DNA of 64,000 bases from FEB-7 sp963698265 (GTDB taxonomy: Bacteria > Pseudomonadota > Gammaproteobacteria > Burkholderiales > Usitatibacteraceae), in assembly GCA_963698265.1 (NCBI GenBank), contig CAVOQC010000001.1, positions 558,001 to 622,000 of the forward strand, read 5' to 3'. A program made the position numbers and the translations under genes. Positions 32,126 to 40,871 of this stretch are shown here, piece after piece. A model generated the notes under the pieces. The model saw nothing but the letters and a program-made list of their open reading frames with translations. It made no database searches and was not told the origin of the DNA. Within the stretch, counting starts at the first letter, position 1. The number at the start of each line of letters is the position of its first letter.

Positions 32126-34213
32126 ATGTCCGCACCTCCGCGACCCCGCTGGCGATCCGCCGGGACGATGCGCATCGGCGAGTTCCACGCCTTGCCCGCA
32201 TCCAACGAGCTTCGCGGTCCCGCGGGGGTGGTACGCCTGCGACCGCTCCTCATGGACGTGCTCCTGCGCCTGGCCGCCGACGCCGGGGAAGTGGTCGCCC
32301 GGGAGACGCTGATCGAGGACGTCTGGCCGCGCCGCATGGTGAACGACGAGGTCCTCTCGCGCGCCATCGCGGAGCTTCGCACCGCGCTGGGCGACGATCC
32401 CCGGCAGCCGCGATACGTGGAAACGATCCCCAAGTCCGGCTACCGGCTCGTGGCAACGGTTCACGGCGCGGCGGGATCGCCGGAAACCGACGCGCCGGCC
32501 CGTGGAAGGCGGCCCTGGCTCGCCGCGGCCGGCATCGCCCTCGCACTGCTCACCGCGGCGGGCGTGGCGATGATTTCGCGCACGGACCCCGGCGAGGCGA
32601 TCGCCGATCGCCTCGCGAACGCGCAGCCCTTCACCGCCGACCTGCAGTTCGAACTGAACCCCCGCTTCTCGCCCGAAGGCGGCCGCGTGGCCTTCGTGCT
32701 CGGGGAAGGCGCGAAGTCGCGCGTCATCGTCCAGCCTGCCGATGGCGGCACCCGGCGCACCGTGGGCGACGAGGAGGCGTTGCAGCTCTCGCCCGTCTTC
32801 TTCCCGGACGGGCGCCGCATCGCCTACTGGCGCCAGCGCGCCGGCGACTGCGCCATCGTGGAGCACGACCTCGATTCCGGCGCCGAGAGGATCCTGCTCG
32901 ATTGCTCCCTTCGCCCGCGCTCGCGCTTCGACCTGTCGCCCGACGGCAAGCGCCTCGTCGTCACCGCGGCGGCGGATCCCGCCGGCCTCGTGCTCGTCGA
33001 TGTCGCCACCGGGACCACCACGCCGCTCACCCGCACGGCCTCGGGCAACGGCGATGACCTTTCGCCGCGCTTCAGCCCGGACGGTCGGCAAGTGGCGTTC
33101 TTCCGCGGCAACGAATCGCACCGCAGCCTCTGGGTGGCGCGCACGGACGAACCCGCCAGCGCCCGGCGGGCCACCGGCCTCGAGGGCCTCACCTACGGCG
33201 CAGCCTGGCTCGGTCCCGAGGGACCGCTGGTGGTGGCCGCCGACTGGCTGGGCTTTCGCGCGCTCACCCTGCTCGACCTGCGTTCCGGAGAGGTGCGCCT
33301 CCTCGGCGCCCGGGGCGCACGCTTCCCCGACGTGAGCCCCGCCGGCGACGTGGTCTACGAGGACGCCGCGTTCCAGGCGAACCTCTGGCTGGTGGATGCG
33401 GCAGCCGCCGGCCAGGCGCCGCGAAAGCTCTGGCCGTCGACGCGCTACACGAACATGCCGGCCTATTCGCCCGACGGGCGCCAGGTGGCCTTCGTGTCCA
33501 ACCGCGGAGGTTTCGAGGGGATCTACATCGCGCCCCTCGATGGCGAGCCCGTGCGGCTGCCGCTGCCGCGGGAGTTTCGCTACATCCGACCCCACTGGGC
33601 GCACGACGGCCGCGCGCTGTATGCGGTGCGAATTCCCGCGGCGGCGGCGAGGCCCTCCCCGCAGCACGCCGTTCGGATCACCGTGGCGGACGGTCGCGTC
33701 GAGGTGCTCGGGCAATTGGGTGCGTCGGTCAGCGCCGTCGTGCCCAGCGCCGACGGCCGGTGGCTCTACGCGGGAGAACTCGCGGGCGAAGCGGCAAGGC
33801 TGGTGCGCGCACCCGTCGCGAACCCTGCCGGCCTCGAACGCCTGGCGTTGCCTCCCATCGCGGAGTTCCAGTTGAACGCCACGCACCTCGTCTTCACCCG
33901 CCCCGGAATCGCGGGCGCCACGCACTGCCGTCTCGAGGACCTCGCCTGCAAGCCGCTCGCCATCGCGCTCGACGACGCGAACCGATACGACTGGGTGCTC
34001 GGCGCCGACGCGATCTACTTTCCGGAGGGCGAGCGCGGACGGCGGCAACTGGCCCGGTTCGACCTGGAGCAGGGGCGCATCGCCTGGCGCCGCGACTTCC
34101 CGCCCACCGCCGCGGGCCTGGCCATCGCACCGAGCCCGGACGGAAAGCACCTGCTGGTATCCCGGGAAGACCGGCCGGCCATAGACCTGATGATCGCCCG
34201 CGCGGCCCGCTGA
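32126..34213 (+). CDS. Membrane-anchored winged-helix regulator with TolB-like propeller
   Basis: This 695-residue protein is built like CadC/ToxR-type one-component regulators. It has an N-terminal OmpR-type winged helix (about 15-112: LLMDVLLRLAADAGEVVARE, then VLSRAIAELRTALGDD and YVETIPKSGYRLVA) and one membrane segment (131-150). A periplasmic six- to seven-bladed TolB/WD40-like propeller follows, with repeated PRFSPDGRQVAF, AYSPDGRQVAFVSN and IAPSPDGKHLL strands. It should bind DNA directly while sensing a periplasmic signal. It is divergent from the propeller operon at 29910-31990 with 135 bp between the starts, so that operon is the obvious candidate target (inference). Confidence 0.88.
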   Translation: MSAPPRPRWRSAGTMRIGEFHALPASNELRGPAGVVRLRPLLMDVLLRLAADAGEVVARETLIEDVWPRRMVNDEVLSRAIAELRTALGDDPRQPRYVETIPKSGYRLVATVHGAAGSPETDAPARGRRPWLAAAGIALALLTAAGVAMISRTDPGEAIADRLANAQPFTADLQFELNPRFSPEGGRVAFVLGEGAKSRVIVQPADGGTRRTVGDEEALQLSPVFFPDGRRIAYWRQRAGDCAIVEHDLDSGAERILLDCSLRPRSRFDLSPDGKRLVVTAAADPAGLVLVDVATGTTTPLTRTASGNGDDLSPRFSPDGRQVAFFRGNESHRSLWVARTDEPASARRATGLEGLTYGAAWLGPEGPLVVAADWLGFRALTLLDLRSGEVRLLGARGARFPDVSPAGDVVYEDAAFQANLWLVDAAAAGQAPRKLWPSTRYTNMPAYSPDGRQVAFVSNRGGFEGIYIAPLDGEPVRLPLPREFRYIRPHWAHDGRALYAVRIPAAAARPSPQHAVRITVADGRVEVLGQLGASVSAVVPSADGRWLYAGELAGEAARLVRAPVANPAGLERLALPPIAEFQLNATHLVFTRPGIAGATHCRLEDLACKPLAIALDDANRYDWVLGADAIYFPEGERGRRQLARFDLEQGRIAWRRDFPPTAAGLAIAPSPDGKHLLVSREDRPAIDLMIARAAR

Positions 34214-34299
34214 CCCACCCGGGCAGGGCCCTTCGAAGGGGTACTCCCTCAGCGCAGCCGGGTGATCCCTTCCGGGCAATCGCGCCGGGTACCCCGCAC

Positions 34300-34308
34300 T
34301 GCTAAAAT
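34300..34308 (+). promoter_or_regulatory. Extended -10 promoter of fba
   Basis: TGcTAAAAT is an extended -10 element in the 162-bp gap between the regulator gene and fba. The implied leader of about 60 nt ends with GGAGGAACC before the ATG. It gives fba its own promoter, separate from the cbb run. Confidence 0.5.
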
Positions 34309-34375
34309 TCACGTCTCCCCCGTCCCATCCCATCCCCGTCCGCCGCCCGGCGGGCGCCAGCCTCCCGGAGGAACC

Positions 34376-35440
34376 ATGGCACTCGTATCGATGCGTCAGC
34401 TTCTGGACCACGCGGCCGAGCACGGCTACGGCTTGCCCGCGTTCAACGTGAACAACCTCGAGCAGGTGCAGGCGATCATGGAAGCCGCGGCCGAGACCGA
34501 CAGCCCGGTGATCATGCAGGCCTCCGCCGGCGCCCGGAAATACGCCGGGGAGACCTTCCTCAAATACCTGATCGAGGCCGCGGTCGCGAGCTTCCCCAAT
34601 ACGCCCGTGGCCATGCACCAGGACCACGGCCAGTCGCCCGCCGTGTGCGATGGCGCCATCAAGCTGGGCTTCTCGAGCGTCATGATGGACGGCTCGCTCC
34701 AGGCCGACGGCAAGACCATCGCCAGCTACGAGTACAACGTCGACGTCACCAAGCAGGTGGTCGACATGGCGCACCGCCTGGGCGTCTCCGTGGAGGGCGA
34801 GCTGGGCTGCCTGGGTTCCCTCGAGACGATGGAGGGTGACAAGGAGGATGGCCACGGCGCCGAGGGCAAGATGACCCGCGAGATGCTGCTGACCGACCCC
34901 GAGCAGGCCGCCGACTTCGTGAAGAAGACCGGCGTCGACGCGCTCGCCATCGCCATCGGCACCTCCCACGGCGCCTACAAGTTCACCCGCAAGCCCACCG
35001 GCGACATCCTCGCCATCGACCGCATCAAGGCGATCCACGCGAGGATCCCGAACACGCACCTGGTGATGCACGGTTCTTCCTCGGTGCCCCAGGATCTCCT
35101 GAAGATCATCCGCGACAACGGCGGCGAAATGAAGGAGACCTACGGCGTGCCCGTCGAGGAGATCCAGGAGGGCATCAAGCACGGGGTGCGCAAGGTGAAC
35201 ATCGACACCGACATCCGGCTCGCGATGACCGCGGCGGTGCGCAAGTTCCTCAACGCGAACAAGAGCGCCTTCGACCCGCGCGATTTCCTGAAGCCCGCCC
35301 GCGCCGCCGCCAAGGAAATCTGCAAGGAGCGCTACCAGCAGTTCGGTTGCGCCGGGCAGGGCTCGAAGCTGGCACCCGTCACGCTCGAGAAGATGGCGGC
35401 GCGCTACGCGAAGGGGGAACTCAAGGCCGTCGTCGTCTGA
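34376..35440 (+). CDS. fba: Fructose-bisphosphate aldolase, class II
   Basis: This zinc-dependent aldolase joins dihydroxyacetone phosphate with glyceraldehyde 3-phosphate (or erythrose 4-phosphate) in the Calvin cycle and cleaves fructose bisphosphate in glycolysis. The 354-residue protein is of the class IIB (Calvin-type) form. It shows GLPAFNVNNLEQ, the metal-binding AMHQDHGQSP, VEGELGCLGSLE, and the phosphate-binding GTSHGAYK and HGSSSVP segments. GGAGGAACC precedes the ATG. It is separated from pyk by three unrelated genes. purC follows after 5 bp. Confidence 0.97.
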   Translation: MALVSMRQLLDHAAEHGYGLPAFNVNNLEQVQAIMEAAAETDSPVIMQASAGARKYAGETFLKYLIEAAVASFPNTPVAMHQDHGQSPAVCDGAIKLGFSSVMMDGSLQADGKTIASYEYNVDVTKQVVDMAHRLGVSVEGELGCLGSLETMEGDKEDGHGAEGKMTREMLLTDPEQAADFVKKTGVDALAIAIGTSHGAYKFTRKPTGDILAIDRIKAIHARIPNTHLVMHGSSSVPQDLLKIIRDNGGEMKETYGVPVEEIQEGIKHGVRKVNIDTDIRLAMTAAVRKFLNANKSAFDPRDFLKPARAAAKEICKERYQQFGCAGQGSKLAPVTLEKMAARYAKGELKAVVV

Positions 35441-35445
35441 CCGCC

Positions 35446-36321
35446 ATGGACCTCTACGAGTCGAGCCTCGAGTCGCTGCCTTTCGTGGCGCGCGGCAAGG
35501 TGCGAGACATCTACGCGGTAGGCGACGACAAGCTGCTGCTGGTGGCGAGCGACCGGCTCTCCGCCTACGACGTGGTGATGCCCACGCCGATCCCGGAGAA
35601 GGGCCGCGTCCTCACGGAGGTGGCCAACTTCTGGTTCGCGAAGCTCGCCGCCATCGTGCCGAACCACCTCACGGGCATCGATCCCGAAAGCGTGGTCGCC
35701 CCCGGGGAGCGCGAGCAGGTGCGCGGGCGCTCGATCGTGGTGAAGAAGCTCGCGCCGCTCCCGGTGGAAGCGGTCGTGCGCGGCTACCTCGAGGGCTCCG
35801 GCTGGAAGGAGTACCGGGAATCGCAGAGCGTGTGCGGCATCAAGCTGCCGCCGGGGCTCGAGCGCGCCTCGAAGCTCCCGCAGCCCATCTTCACGCCGGC
35901 CACCAAGGCCGCGGCGGGGATGCACGACGAGAACATCCCCTTCGAGCGCATGGTGGAGATCGTGGGCGAGGCGAGGGCGAAGGAGGTTCGCGACGTCGCG
36001 GTCCGGCTCTACACGGCGGCGGCTGAGTTCGCGCTCACCAAGGGCATCATCATCGCCGACACCAAGTTCGAGTTCGGCGTGGACGCGGCCGGAAAGCTTC
36101 ATCTCATCGACGAGGCGCTCACGCCGGATTCCTCGCGCTTCTGGCCGCTCGCAAGCTACAAGGTGGGCGAGAGCCCCGAGAGCTTCGACAAGCAGTACAT
36201 CCGCAACTGGCTCGACTCGATCGGCTTCGCGCGGAAACCCCCGGCGCCGCCCGTGCCGGCGGAGGTGGCGATGAAGACCTCGCAGAAGTACCAGGAAGCC
36301 CTCAAGCGCCTGGCGGCATGA
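35446..36321 (+). CDS. purC: SAICAR synthase PurC
   Basis: PurC condenses aspartate with CAIR using ATP in purine synthesis. The 291-residue protein is the longer SAICAR-synthase form. It has ARGKVRDIYAVGDDKLLLVASDRLSA at the N-terminus (nucleotide-binding hairpin, quoted here as its edges ARGKVRD and SDRLSAYDVVM), then VVRGYLEGSGWKEY and the catalytic IADTKFEFG and LIDEALTPDSSRFWP. It lies 5 bp after fba, and its stop overlaps the next start (ATGA). The fba-purC pairing is common in betaproteobacteria. Confidence 0.97.
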   Translation: MDLYESSLESLPFVARGKVRDIYAVGDDKLLLVASDRLSAYDVVMPTPIPEKGRVLTEVANFWFAKLAAIVPNHLTGIDPESVVAPGEREQVRGRSIVVKKLAPLPVEAVVRGYLEGSGWKEYRESQSVCGIKLPPGLERASKLPQPIFTPATKAAAGMHDENIPFERMVEIVGEARAKEVRDVAVRLYTAAAEFALTKGIIIADTKFEFGVDAAGKLHLIDEALTPDSSRFWPLASYKVGESPESFDKQYIRNWLDSIGFARKPPAPPVPAEVAMKTSQKYQEALKRLAA

Positions 36322-36920
36322 AACGAGCCGTGCTCCTCGACATGGGGGGCGTGCTCGTGGAGCTGGGCGGCGAGCAGCACTTCCTCGAGATGATCGGTGG
36401 CGACATCGAAGCCGAGGAGATGTGGCGCCGCTGGCTCGCCTCGCCGGCCGTGCGCGCCCACGAGACGGGGCGGCTCGACAGCGGGGCATTCGCGCGGGAA
36501 GCGGTGCGCGAGTTCGGCCTTCGGGTCAGCGCGGAAGCGTTCCTCGACCACTTCTCGAGCTGGCTCGTGGGGCCCTACGAGGGCGCCCACGACCTCCTGG
36601 ACGAACTCGCCGCGCGACACCGGACCGCGATCCTCACCAACATCAGCGCGGTGCACTGGCCCGTCGTCGAATCCTACGGCCTCTTCGAGAAGGTACGGCA
36701 CGTGGTCGCCTCCTACCGCGTAGGCGCCATCAAGCCCGACCGCGACTTCTTCGAGATCGCGCTCGCCGAAACGGGAACGGAGGCGGCCGATGCCGTTTTC
36801 CTGGACGACAACATCGTCAACGTCGAGGGCGCGCGGGCCTGCGGGATCGAGGCCCATCTCGTGCGCGGGCTCGCGGAAACGCGAAGCCGGCTGGCCGAGC
36901 TGGGACTGCTGCCGGCCTGA
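36318..36920 (+). CDS. HAD-superfamily IA phosphatase (YihX-like)
   Basis: This 200-residue HAD hydrolase overlaps the purC stop by 4 bp. Motif I is LLDMGGVLVEL: the nucleophile Asp is present, but the second Asp is replaced by Gly, as in the YihX/epoxide-hydrolase-like branch. Motif II is AILTNIS, motif III is GAIKPDRDFF and motif IV is FLDDNIVNVEGA. YihX acts on alpha-glucose 1-phosphate, but the substrate here is not determinable. The gene converges with the next one, 4 bp apart. Confidence 0.82.
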   Translation: MKRAVLLDMGGVLVELGGEQHFLEMIGGDIEAEEMWRRWLASPAVRAHETGRLDSGAFAREAVREFGLRVSAEAFLDHFSSWLVGPYEGAHDLLDELAARHRTAILTNISAVHWPVVESYGLFEKVRHVVASYRVGAIKPDRDFFEIALAETGTEAADAVFLDDNIVNVEGARACGIEAHLVRGLAETRSRLAELGLLPA

Positions 36921-36924
36921 TCGG

Positions 36925-37677
36925 CTAGCGCAGGACCTCGGAGAGCCACGCGTCGAGGGTGCGCGAGAGCTCTTCTTCCTTGCCCGCGTAGAAGTGGTCC
37001 GCCCCGGCGATCATCGCCTGCCGTGACCCTTCCGGAGCGGTGGCGAGCGTGACGCGGCGGCGCCACGCGGCGCTCACCGACGGCTCGAGGTCGTTTTCCC
37101 CGTAGACATCGAGGATCGGCCGCGGGCTGAACCACGTCGAGAGGCTGTAGCCGCCGGTGATCCCCAGGCAGGCCCACGCCGCGAAGGGCGATTCGGCCGC
37201 GGTGTCGAAATACTCGTTGGCCATCCAGGAACCCAGGCTGTGCGAGACGAGGGCCGGTTTCTTCCCGCCCTTGCCGGCGAGCCACGCGCCCGCCTTCGCG
37301 ATGCGGTCCATCGCCTCGGGAAAAAGCTTCGGGTAGTAGGCCTCGGAACGCGCGTCCGACGCCTGCACCGGCATCTGGATCGAGAGCGTGGTCCAGCCGA
37401 GATCCGTGAGGCGCGTGCGCAGGACCCCGATCACGCCATGGTCGGGATGCACGCCGATGCCGTGCACGATGACCACGGCGCCCTTCGGCTTCGCGGCCGG
37501 CGCGTGGATCGCGAGGAACTTGCGTCCCGAGGTCGTCTCGAGCCATACCGCATCGCCTACCACCAGCGTGGGGACGACCTCGTCGGACCAGCGCTTTTCG
37601 CGGGCGTAGTCCTGGGCAAGTACCGGGAGCACAGGGAACGCGACCATCACCAGGAGCCCTGCAAGTCGAGCGCGCAT
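36925..37677 (-). CDS. Secreted alpha/beta-hydrolase-fold protein (DUF3530-like)
   Basis: This 250-residue protein has an N-terminal signal peptide (about 1-21, ending VLAQ) and an alpha/beta hydrolase fold. VIVHGIGVHPDHG is the oxyanion-hole segment, LVSHSLGS carries the likely nucleophile Ser (a variant of GxSxG with Ser first), DVYGENDLEP holds the acid, and the GADHFYAG segment the catalytic His. It resembles the DUF3530 family of exported proteins, whose substrate is unknown. It is a single gene divergent from the TerC-family gene, with 39 bp between the starts. Confidence 0.8.
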   Translation of the reverse strand: MRARLAGLLVMVAFPVLPVLAQDYAREKRWSDEVVPTLVVGDAVWLETTSGRKFLAIHAPAAKPKGAVVIVHGIGVHPDHGVIGVLRTRLTDLGWTTLSIQMPVQASDARSEAYYPKLFPEAMDRIAKAGAWLAGKGGKKPALVSHSLGSWMANEYFDTAAESPFAAWACLGITGGYSLSTWFSPRPILDVYGENDLEPSVSAAWRRRVTLATAPEGSRQAMIAGADHFYAGKEEELSRTLDAWLSEVLR

Positions 37678-37716
37678 GCGTGAGAGAATACCGACTTTCG
37701 TTCAACCGCGCCCGCC

Positions 37717-38463
37717 ATGGAATTCTTCACCTTCGCCTGGGTCACCGACCCGCAGATCTGGCTCTCGCTGGTCACGCTTTCCGCGCTCGAGATCGTCTTG
37801 GGGATCGACAACCTCGTCTTCATCGCGATCCTCACCGGGCGGCTGCCGGAGCACCAGCGCTCGCTGGGCCGCAAGGTGGGGCTCTCGATGGCACTCCTCA
37901 CGCGGCTCATGCTGCTCGCCACGCTCGCCTGGATCGTGGGGCTCACGCAACCGGTCTTCGAGATCGCGGGCAAGGGCTTTTCCTGGCGCGACATCATCCT
38001 CATCGCGGGAGGGCTCTTCCTCCTCTACAAGGCCACCGTGGAGATCCACGAGATGGTCGAGAAGGACGACGGCGAGCCCGACAGGCCTGAGGGCGCGACC
38101 GGGGTGACCTTCCGCGGCGTGGTGATGCAGGTCGCGGTGATCGACATCATCTTCTCGCTCGATTCCGTGATCACCGCGGTCGGCATGGCGGACCACCTGT
38201 GGGTGATGGTGGTCGCCGTCGTGGTCGCGATGATCATCATGATCATCGCCTCCGACCCGCTCGCGAACTTCGTTTCCGCGCACCCGACGGTGAAGATGCT
38301 CGCCCTCGCGTTCCTGCTGCTGATCGGCGTGCTCCTCATCGCCGACGGCTTCGGGCTGCACGTGCCCAAGGGCTACATCTACTTCGCGCTCGCCTTCTCC
38401 GTCGCCGTGGAGACGCTCAACCACTGGGTCCGGCGCCGGCGCAAGCGGGCAATGGCCGGCTGA
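37717..38463 (+). CDS. TerC-family integral membrane protein
   Basis: The 248-residue protein has about seven hydrophobic helices. It contains the TerC signatures LEIVLGIDNLVFIAILTGRLP (read as EIVLGIDNL then FIAILTG) and VVMQVAVIDIIFSLDSVIT, each with the acidic residues that in relatives bind metal. TerC-family proteins take part in tellurite resistance or in manganese export and metal loading of exported proteins. No tellurite genes are nearby and there is no room for a manganese riboswitch upstream. Confidence 0.9.
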   Translation: MEFFTFAWVTDPQIWLSLVTLSALEIVLGIDNLVFIAILTGRLPEHQRSLGRKVGLSMALLTRLMLLATLAWIVGLTQPVFEIAGKGFSWRDIILIAGGLFLLYKATVEIHEMVEKDDGEPDRPEGATGVTFRGVVMQVAVIDIIFSLDSVITAVGMADHLWVMVVAVVVAMIIMIIASDPLANFVSAHPTVKMLALAFLLLIGVLLIADGFGLHVPKGYIYFALAFSVAVETLNHWVRRRRKRAMAG

Positions 38464-38478
38464 ACGGTGCACGGGCGC

Positions 38479-39609
38479 ATGAAGACCCGCATCGATCCGC
38501 GCGCGCTCACGAAGGAGCTCCTCGCCTTCAACACGATCAACCCGCCCGGGATGGAGCGCGCCTGCGCGCGCCACCTGGGCGCGATCCTCGAGGCCGCGGG
38601 CTTCCGCATCGCCTACCACGAGTTCGCAGAGGCGCGCACGAGCCTCGTCGCCGAGATCGGCGGCGACCCGGACCGCCCGCCCATCTGCTTCACCGGCCAC
38701 ATCGACACGGTGCCGCTGGGCGCGAAGCCGTGGACGAAGGACGCGTTCTCCGGCGCCACCGACGGCGACCGCCTCTACGGGCGCGGCTCGACCGACATGA
38801 AGAGCGGCATCGCCGCCTTCGTGGCGGCGGCGGTGGAACTCGCGCCGCACCTCGCGAAGAGCCCCGGGGTGGTCCTGGTCATCACGGCGAGCGAGGAGAT
38901 CGGCTGCGAGGGCGCGAAGTTCCTCACCGACGCGAAGCTCCTGGACCGCGCCGGCGCCATCGTGGTCGCCGAGCCCACGGCGAACTACCCCTACGTCGGC
39001 CACAAGGGCCTCGTGTGGTTCGAGATCGAGACCACGGGTGTGACGGCGCACGGCTCCATGCCGGAAGTCGGCGACAACGCGATCAACAAGATGGCGCACG
39101 TGATCGGCGATCTCGAGAAGTTCCGCTTCCCCGTGGATTCGCACCCGGTGATGGGAAACCCCACGCTCAACGTGGGCACCATCCGCGGCGGGCTCAACAC
39201 CAACTCGGTGCCCGATTCCGCGAAGATCACCGTGGACATGCGCACCGTGCCCGGCGTCGACCACGGCCACCTCTGCCATTCCCTCGAGACGCTCCTGGGT
39301 CCGCGCGGCGCGACGGTGAAGCCGATCGTGGACACGCCCTCGCTCTACACCGAGCCCGAGGCCGCGTGGGTGCAGGAGGTGTTCGACGTCTGCACGCCAT
39401 TCCTCGACGCGCGCCCGACGCCGAAGACGATCACCTTCTCGACCGACGGCGCCTTCCTCAAGCAGGGCTACGGCGGCCCGCCCGCCGTGATCCTCGGCCC
39501 CGGCGAGCCGAAGCTCGCGCACCAGACCGACGAGTGGTGTTCGATGGCGAGGATCGAGCAATCGGTGGACGCGTTCGCGACGATCATGCGCCGCTGGTGC
39601 GGAGTGTAG
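38479..39609 (+). CDS. M20-family metallopeptidase (ArgE/DapE-like)
   Basis: This 376-residue M20 zinc peptidase carries the two metal sites: TGHIDTVPLG, GRGSTDMKSG and ITASEEIGCEGAK. A dimerisation domain starts at about HKGLVWFEIETTGVTAHGS (first residues HKGLVWF). These signatures fit acetylornithine deacetylase and succinyl-diaminopimelate desuccinylase about equally, and neither argE nor dapE neighbours decide the matter. The start is the ATG at 38479 (MKTRID), with an in-frame GTG 12 bp earlier as a poorer option. It follows the TerC gene by 15 bp. Confidence 0.88.
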   Translation: MKTRIDPRALTKELLAFNTINPPGMERACARHLGAILEAAGFRIAYHEFAEARTSLVAEIGGDPDRPPICFTGHIDTVPLGAKPWTKDAFSGATDGDRLYGRGSTDMKSGIAAFVAAAVELAPHLAKSPGVVLVITASEEIGCEGAKFLTDAKLLDRAGAIVVAEPTANYPYVGHKGLVWFEIETTGVTAHGSMPEVGDNAINKMAHVIGDLEKFRFPVDSHPVMGNPTLNVGTIRGGLNTNSVPDSAKITVDMRTVPGVDHGHLCHSLETLLGPRGATVKPIVDTPSLYTEPEAAWVQEVFDVCTPFLDARPTPKTITFSTDGAFLKQGYGGPPAVILGPGEPKLAHQTDEWCSMARIEQSVDAFATIMRRWCGV

Positions 39610-39620
39610 GCGCGCGCTCC

Positions 39621-40871
39621 ATGGAACCGCCGGAAGCCGACTCCCAGCCCGCGTGCCTGAAGGCGGCCTTCTGGCTCCTGGCCGCATTTCTCTTCGTCCT
39701 TCCTTTTTCTTCCAGCGCCGCGCTGCGGAACACCTTTCTCGGGCTCGCGGTGCTGGCGCTTGCCTGCGCGGCGGCCAAGGGCGCACTGGCGCGGCCCCGC
39801 CTTCCCCCGTGGCGCGTGCTCGTGCCGCTCCTCGCCTACTCGGCGTGGTGCATGGCATCCGTCGCCTGGAGCGTCGATCCTTCCTATTCTCGGGGCGAGC
39901 TTCGCCCGGGGCTGCTCTATCCGCTGATCGCCTTCCTCGCCTTCTTCGCGGCCACCGCGAGCCTCGAGACCATCGACCGCTGGGCCTGGAGCCTTTCTGC
40001 CGGGCTCGCGGGGCTCGGCATCGCGGCCGTGGCCGAAGTGGCGCTCCACGGCTGGTGGGACCCGCAACGCTGGCACGGCGACGTGGGCTTCTACGCTACC
40101 CACGTGGTGCTCGCGATGCCGCTGCTGGCGTGGGCTTTCCTGCGCGCCCGTCCGCGCGCTCCCGTGGCGAAGGGGCTTCTCGCCGCCGTCGCGCTGCTCA
40201 CCCTCGTCGCGACGTCCTGGAACGACAACCGCATCGCCTGGATCGCGCTCGCCGCGATGACGGCTCTCGCAGTGGTTCTCCTGCGCGACGCGCTCGCGGG
40301 CCCGCTGCGAGCCTGGATCCTCGGCGCGTCTGCGGCGGCGATGATCGTCTTCGCGGCACTCTTCGCCCTCGCAGTCGAACAACGCGCCGAACGTCTGGAG
40401 GGCACGGAGTTCGCCGAGGAGGCGCATCTCGCCCACGACCCGAGACCGGCGATCTGGGATTACGCGGCGCGGCGTCACGGAGAGGCGCCGTGGGCGGGCT
40501 TCGGCTACGGCCGCGGCATCCTGGAGCTCGACTTCCGCACCGGCGTGACGCCGGGCGTGGACAACCCCAGGCACACGCACGCGCACAACACGCCCCTGAA
40601 CGTCCTCCTGCAGGGCGGGGTGATCGGGTTTGCGCTCTTCGCGTGGATGGTGGCGGCGGTGGTGCGCGAGATGGCGGCGGGGCTGGGCGCGGGCGGCGGG
40701 CGGCGACTGATCGCGGCCCTCGGGCTGGTGCTGGTCGCCGGGTTCGCGATCCGCAACATGACCGACGATTTCCTCGTCCGCCACAACGCGCTGCTCGCGT
40801 GGTCGCTCGCCGGCGCGGTTCTCGGGGCGTTGCGGGGCGGCGTCGCTACTTCCGCCAGAACGCCGGCGTGA
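39621..40871 (+). CDS. O-antigen ligase/polymerase-family membrane protein
   Basis: The 416-residue protein has about ten to twelve membrane helices and a periplasmic loop with PRHTHAHNTPLNVLLQGGV, the Wzy_C signature of O-antigen ligases (WaaL) and polymerases. Such proteins join or extend glycans on undecaprenyl carriers at the periplasmic face. It is about 7 kb from the LPS glycosyltransferase cluster at 48081-54294, so it may complete that pathway, but ligase and polymerase cannot be told apart here. Its last 26 bp overlap the convergent trkH. Confidence 0.85.
   Translation: MEPPEADSQPACLKAAFWLLAAFLFVLPFSSSAALRNTFLGLAVLALACAAAKGALARPRLPPWRVLVPLLAYSAWCMASVAWSVDPSYSRGELRPGLLYPLIAFLAFFAATASLETIDRWAWSLSAGLAGLGIAAVAEVALHGWWDPQRWHGDVGFYATHVVLAMPLLAWAFLRARPRAPVAKGLLAAVALLTLVATSWNDNRIAWIALAAMTALAVVLLRDALAGPLRAWILGASAAAMIVFAALFALAVEQRAERLEGTEFAEEAHLAHDPRPAIWDYAARRHGEAPWAGFGYGRGILELDFRTGVTPGVDNPRHTHAHNTPLNVLLQGGVIGFALFAWMVAAVVREMAAGLGAGGGRRLIAALGLVLVAGFAIRNMTDDFLVRHNALLAWSLAGAVLGALRGGVATSARTPA

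Noticed and set aside
30218..35182. Open frame of about 1,650 codons on the minus strand
   Set aside because: Only its last 590 codons (from 31990, signal peptide onward) make a real protein. The rest lies antisense to the winged-helix regulator and fba genes.
37678..37716. Manganese (yybP-ykoY) riboswitch before the TerC-family gene
   Set aside because: Only 39 bp separate it from the divergent neighbour, too short for the aptamer, and no conserved core is present.
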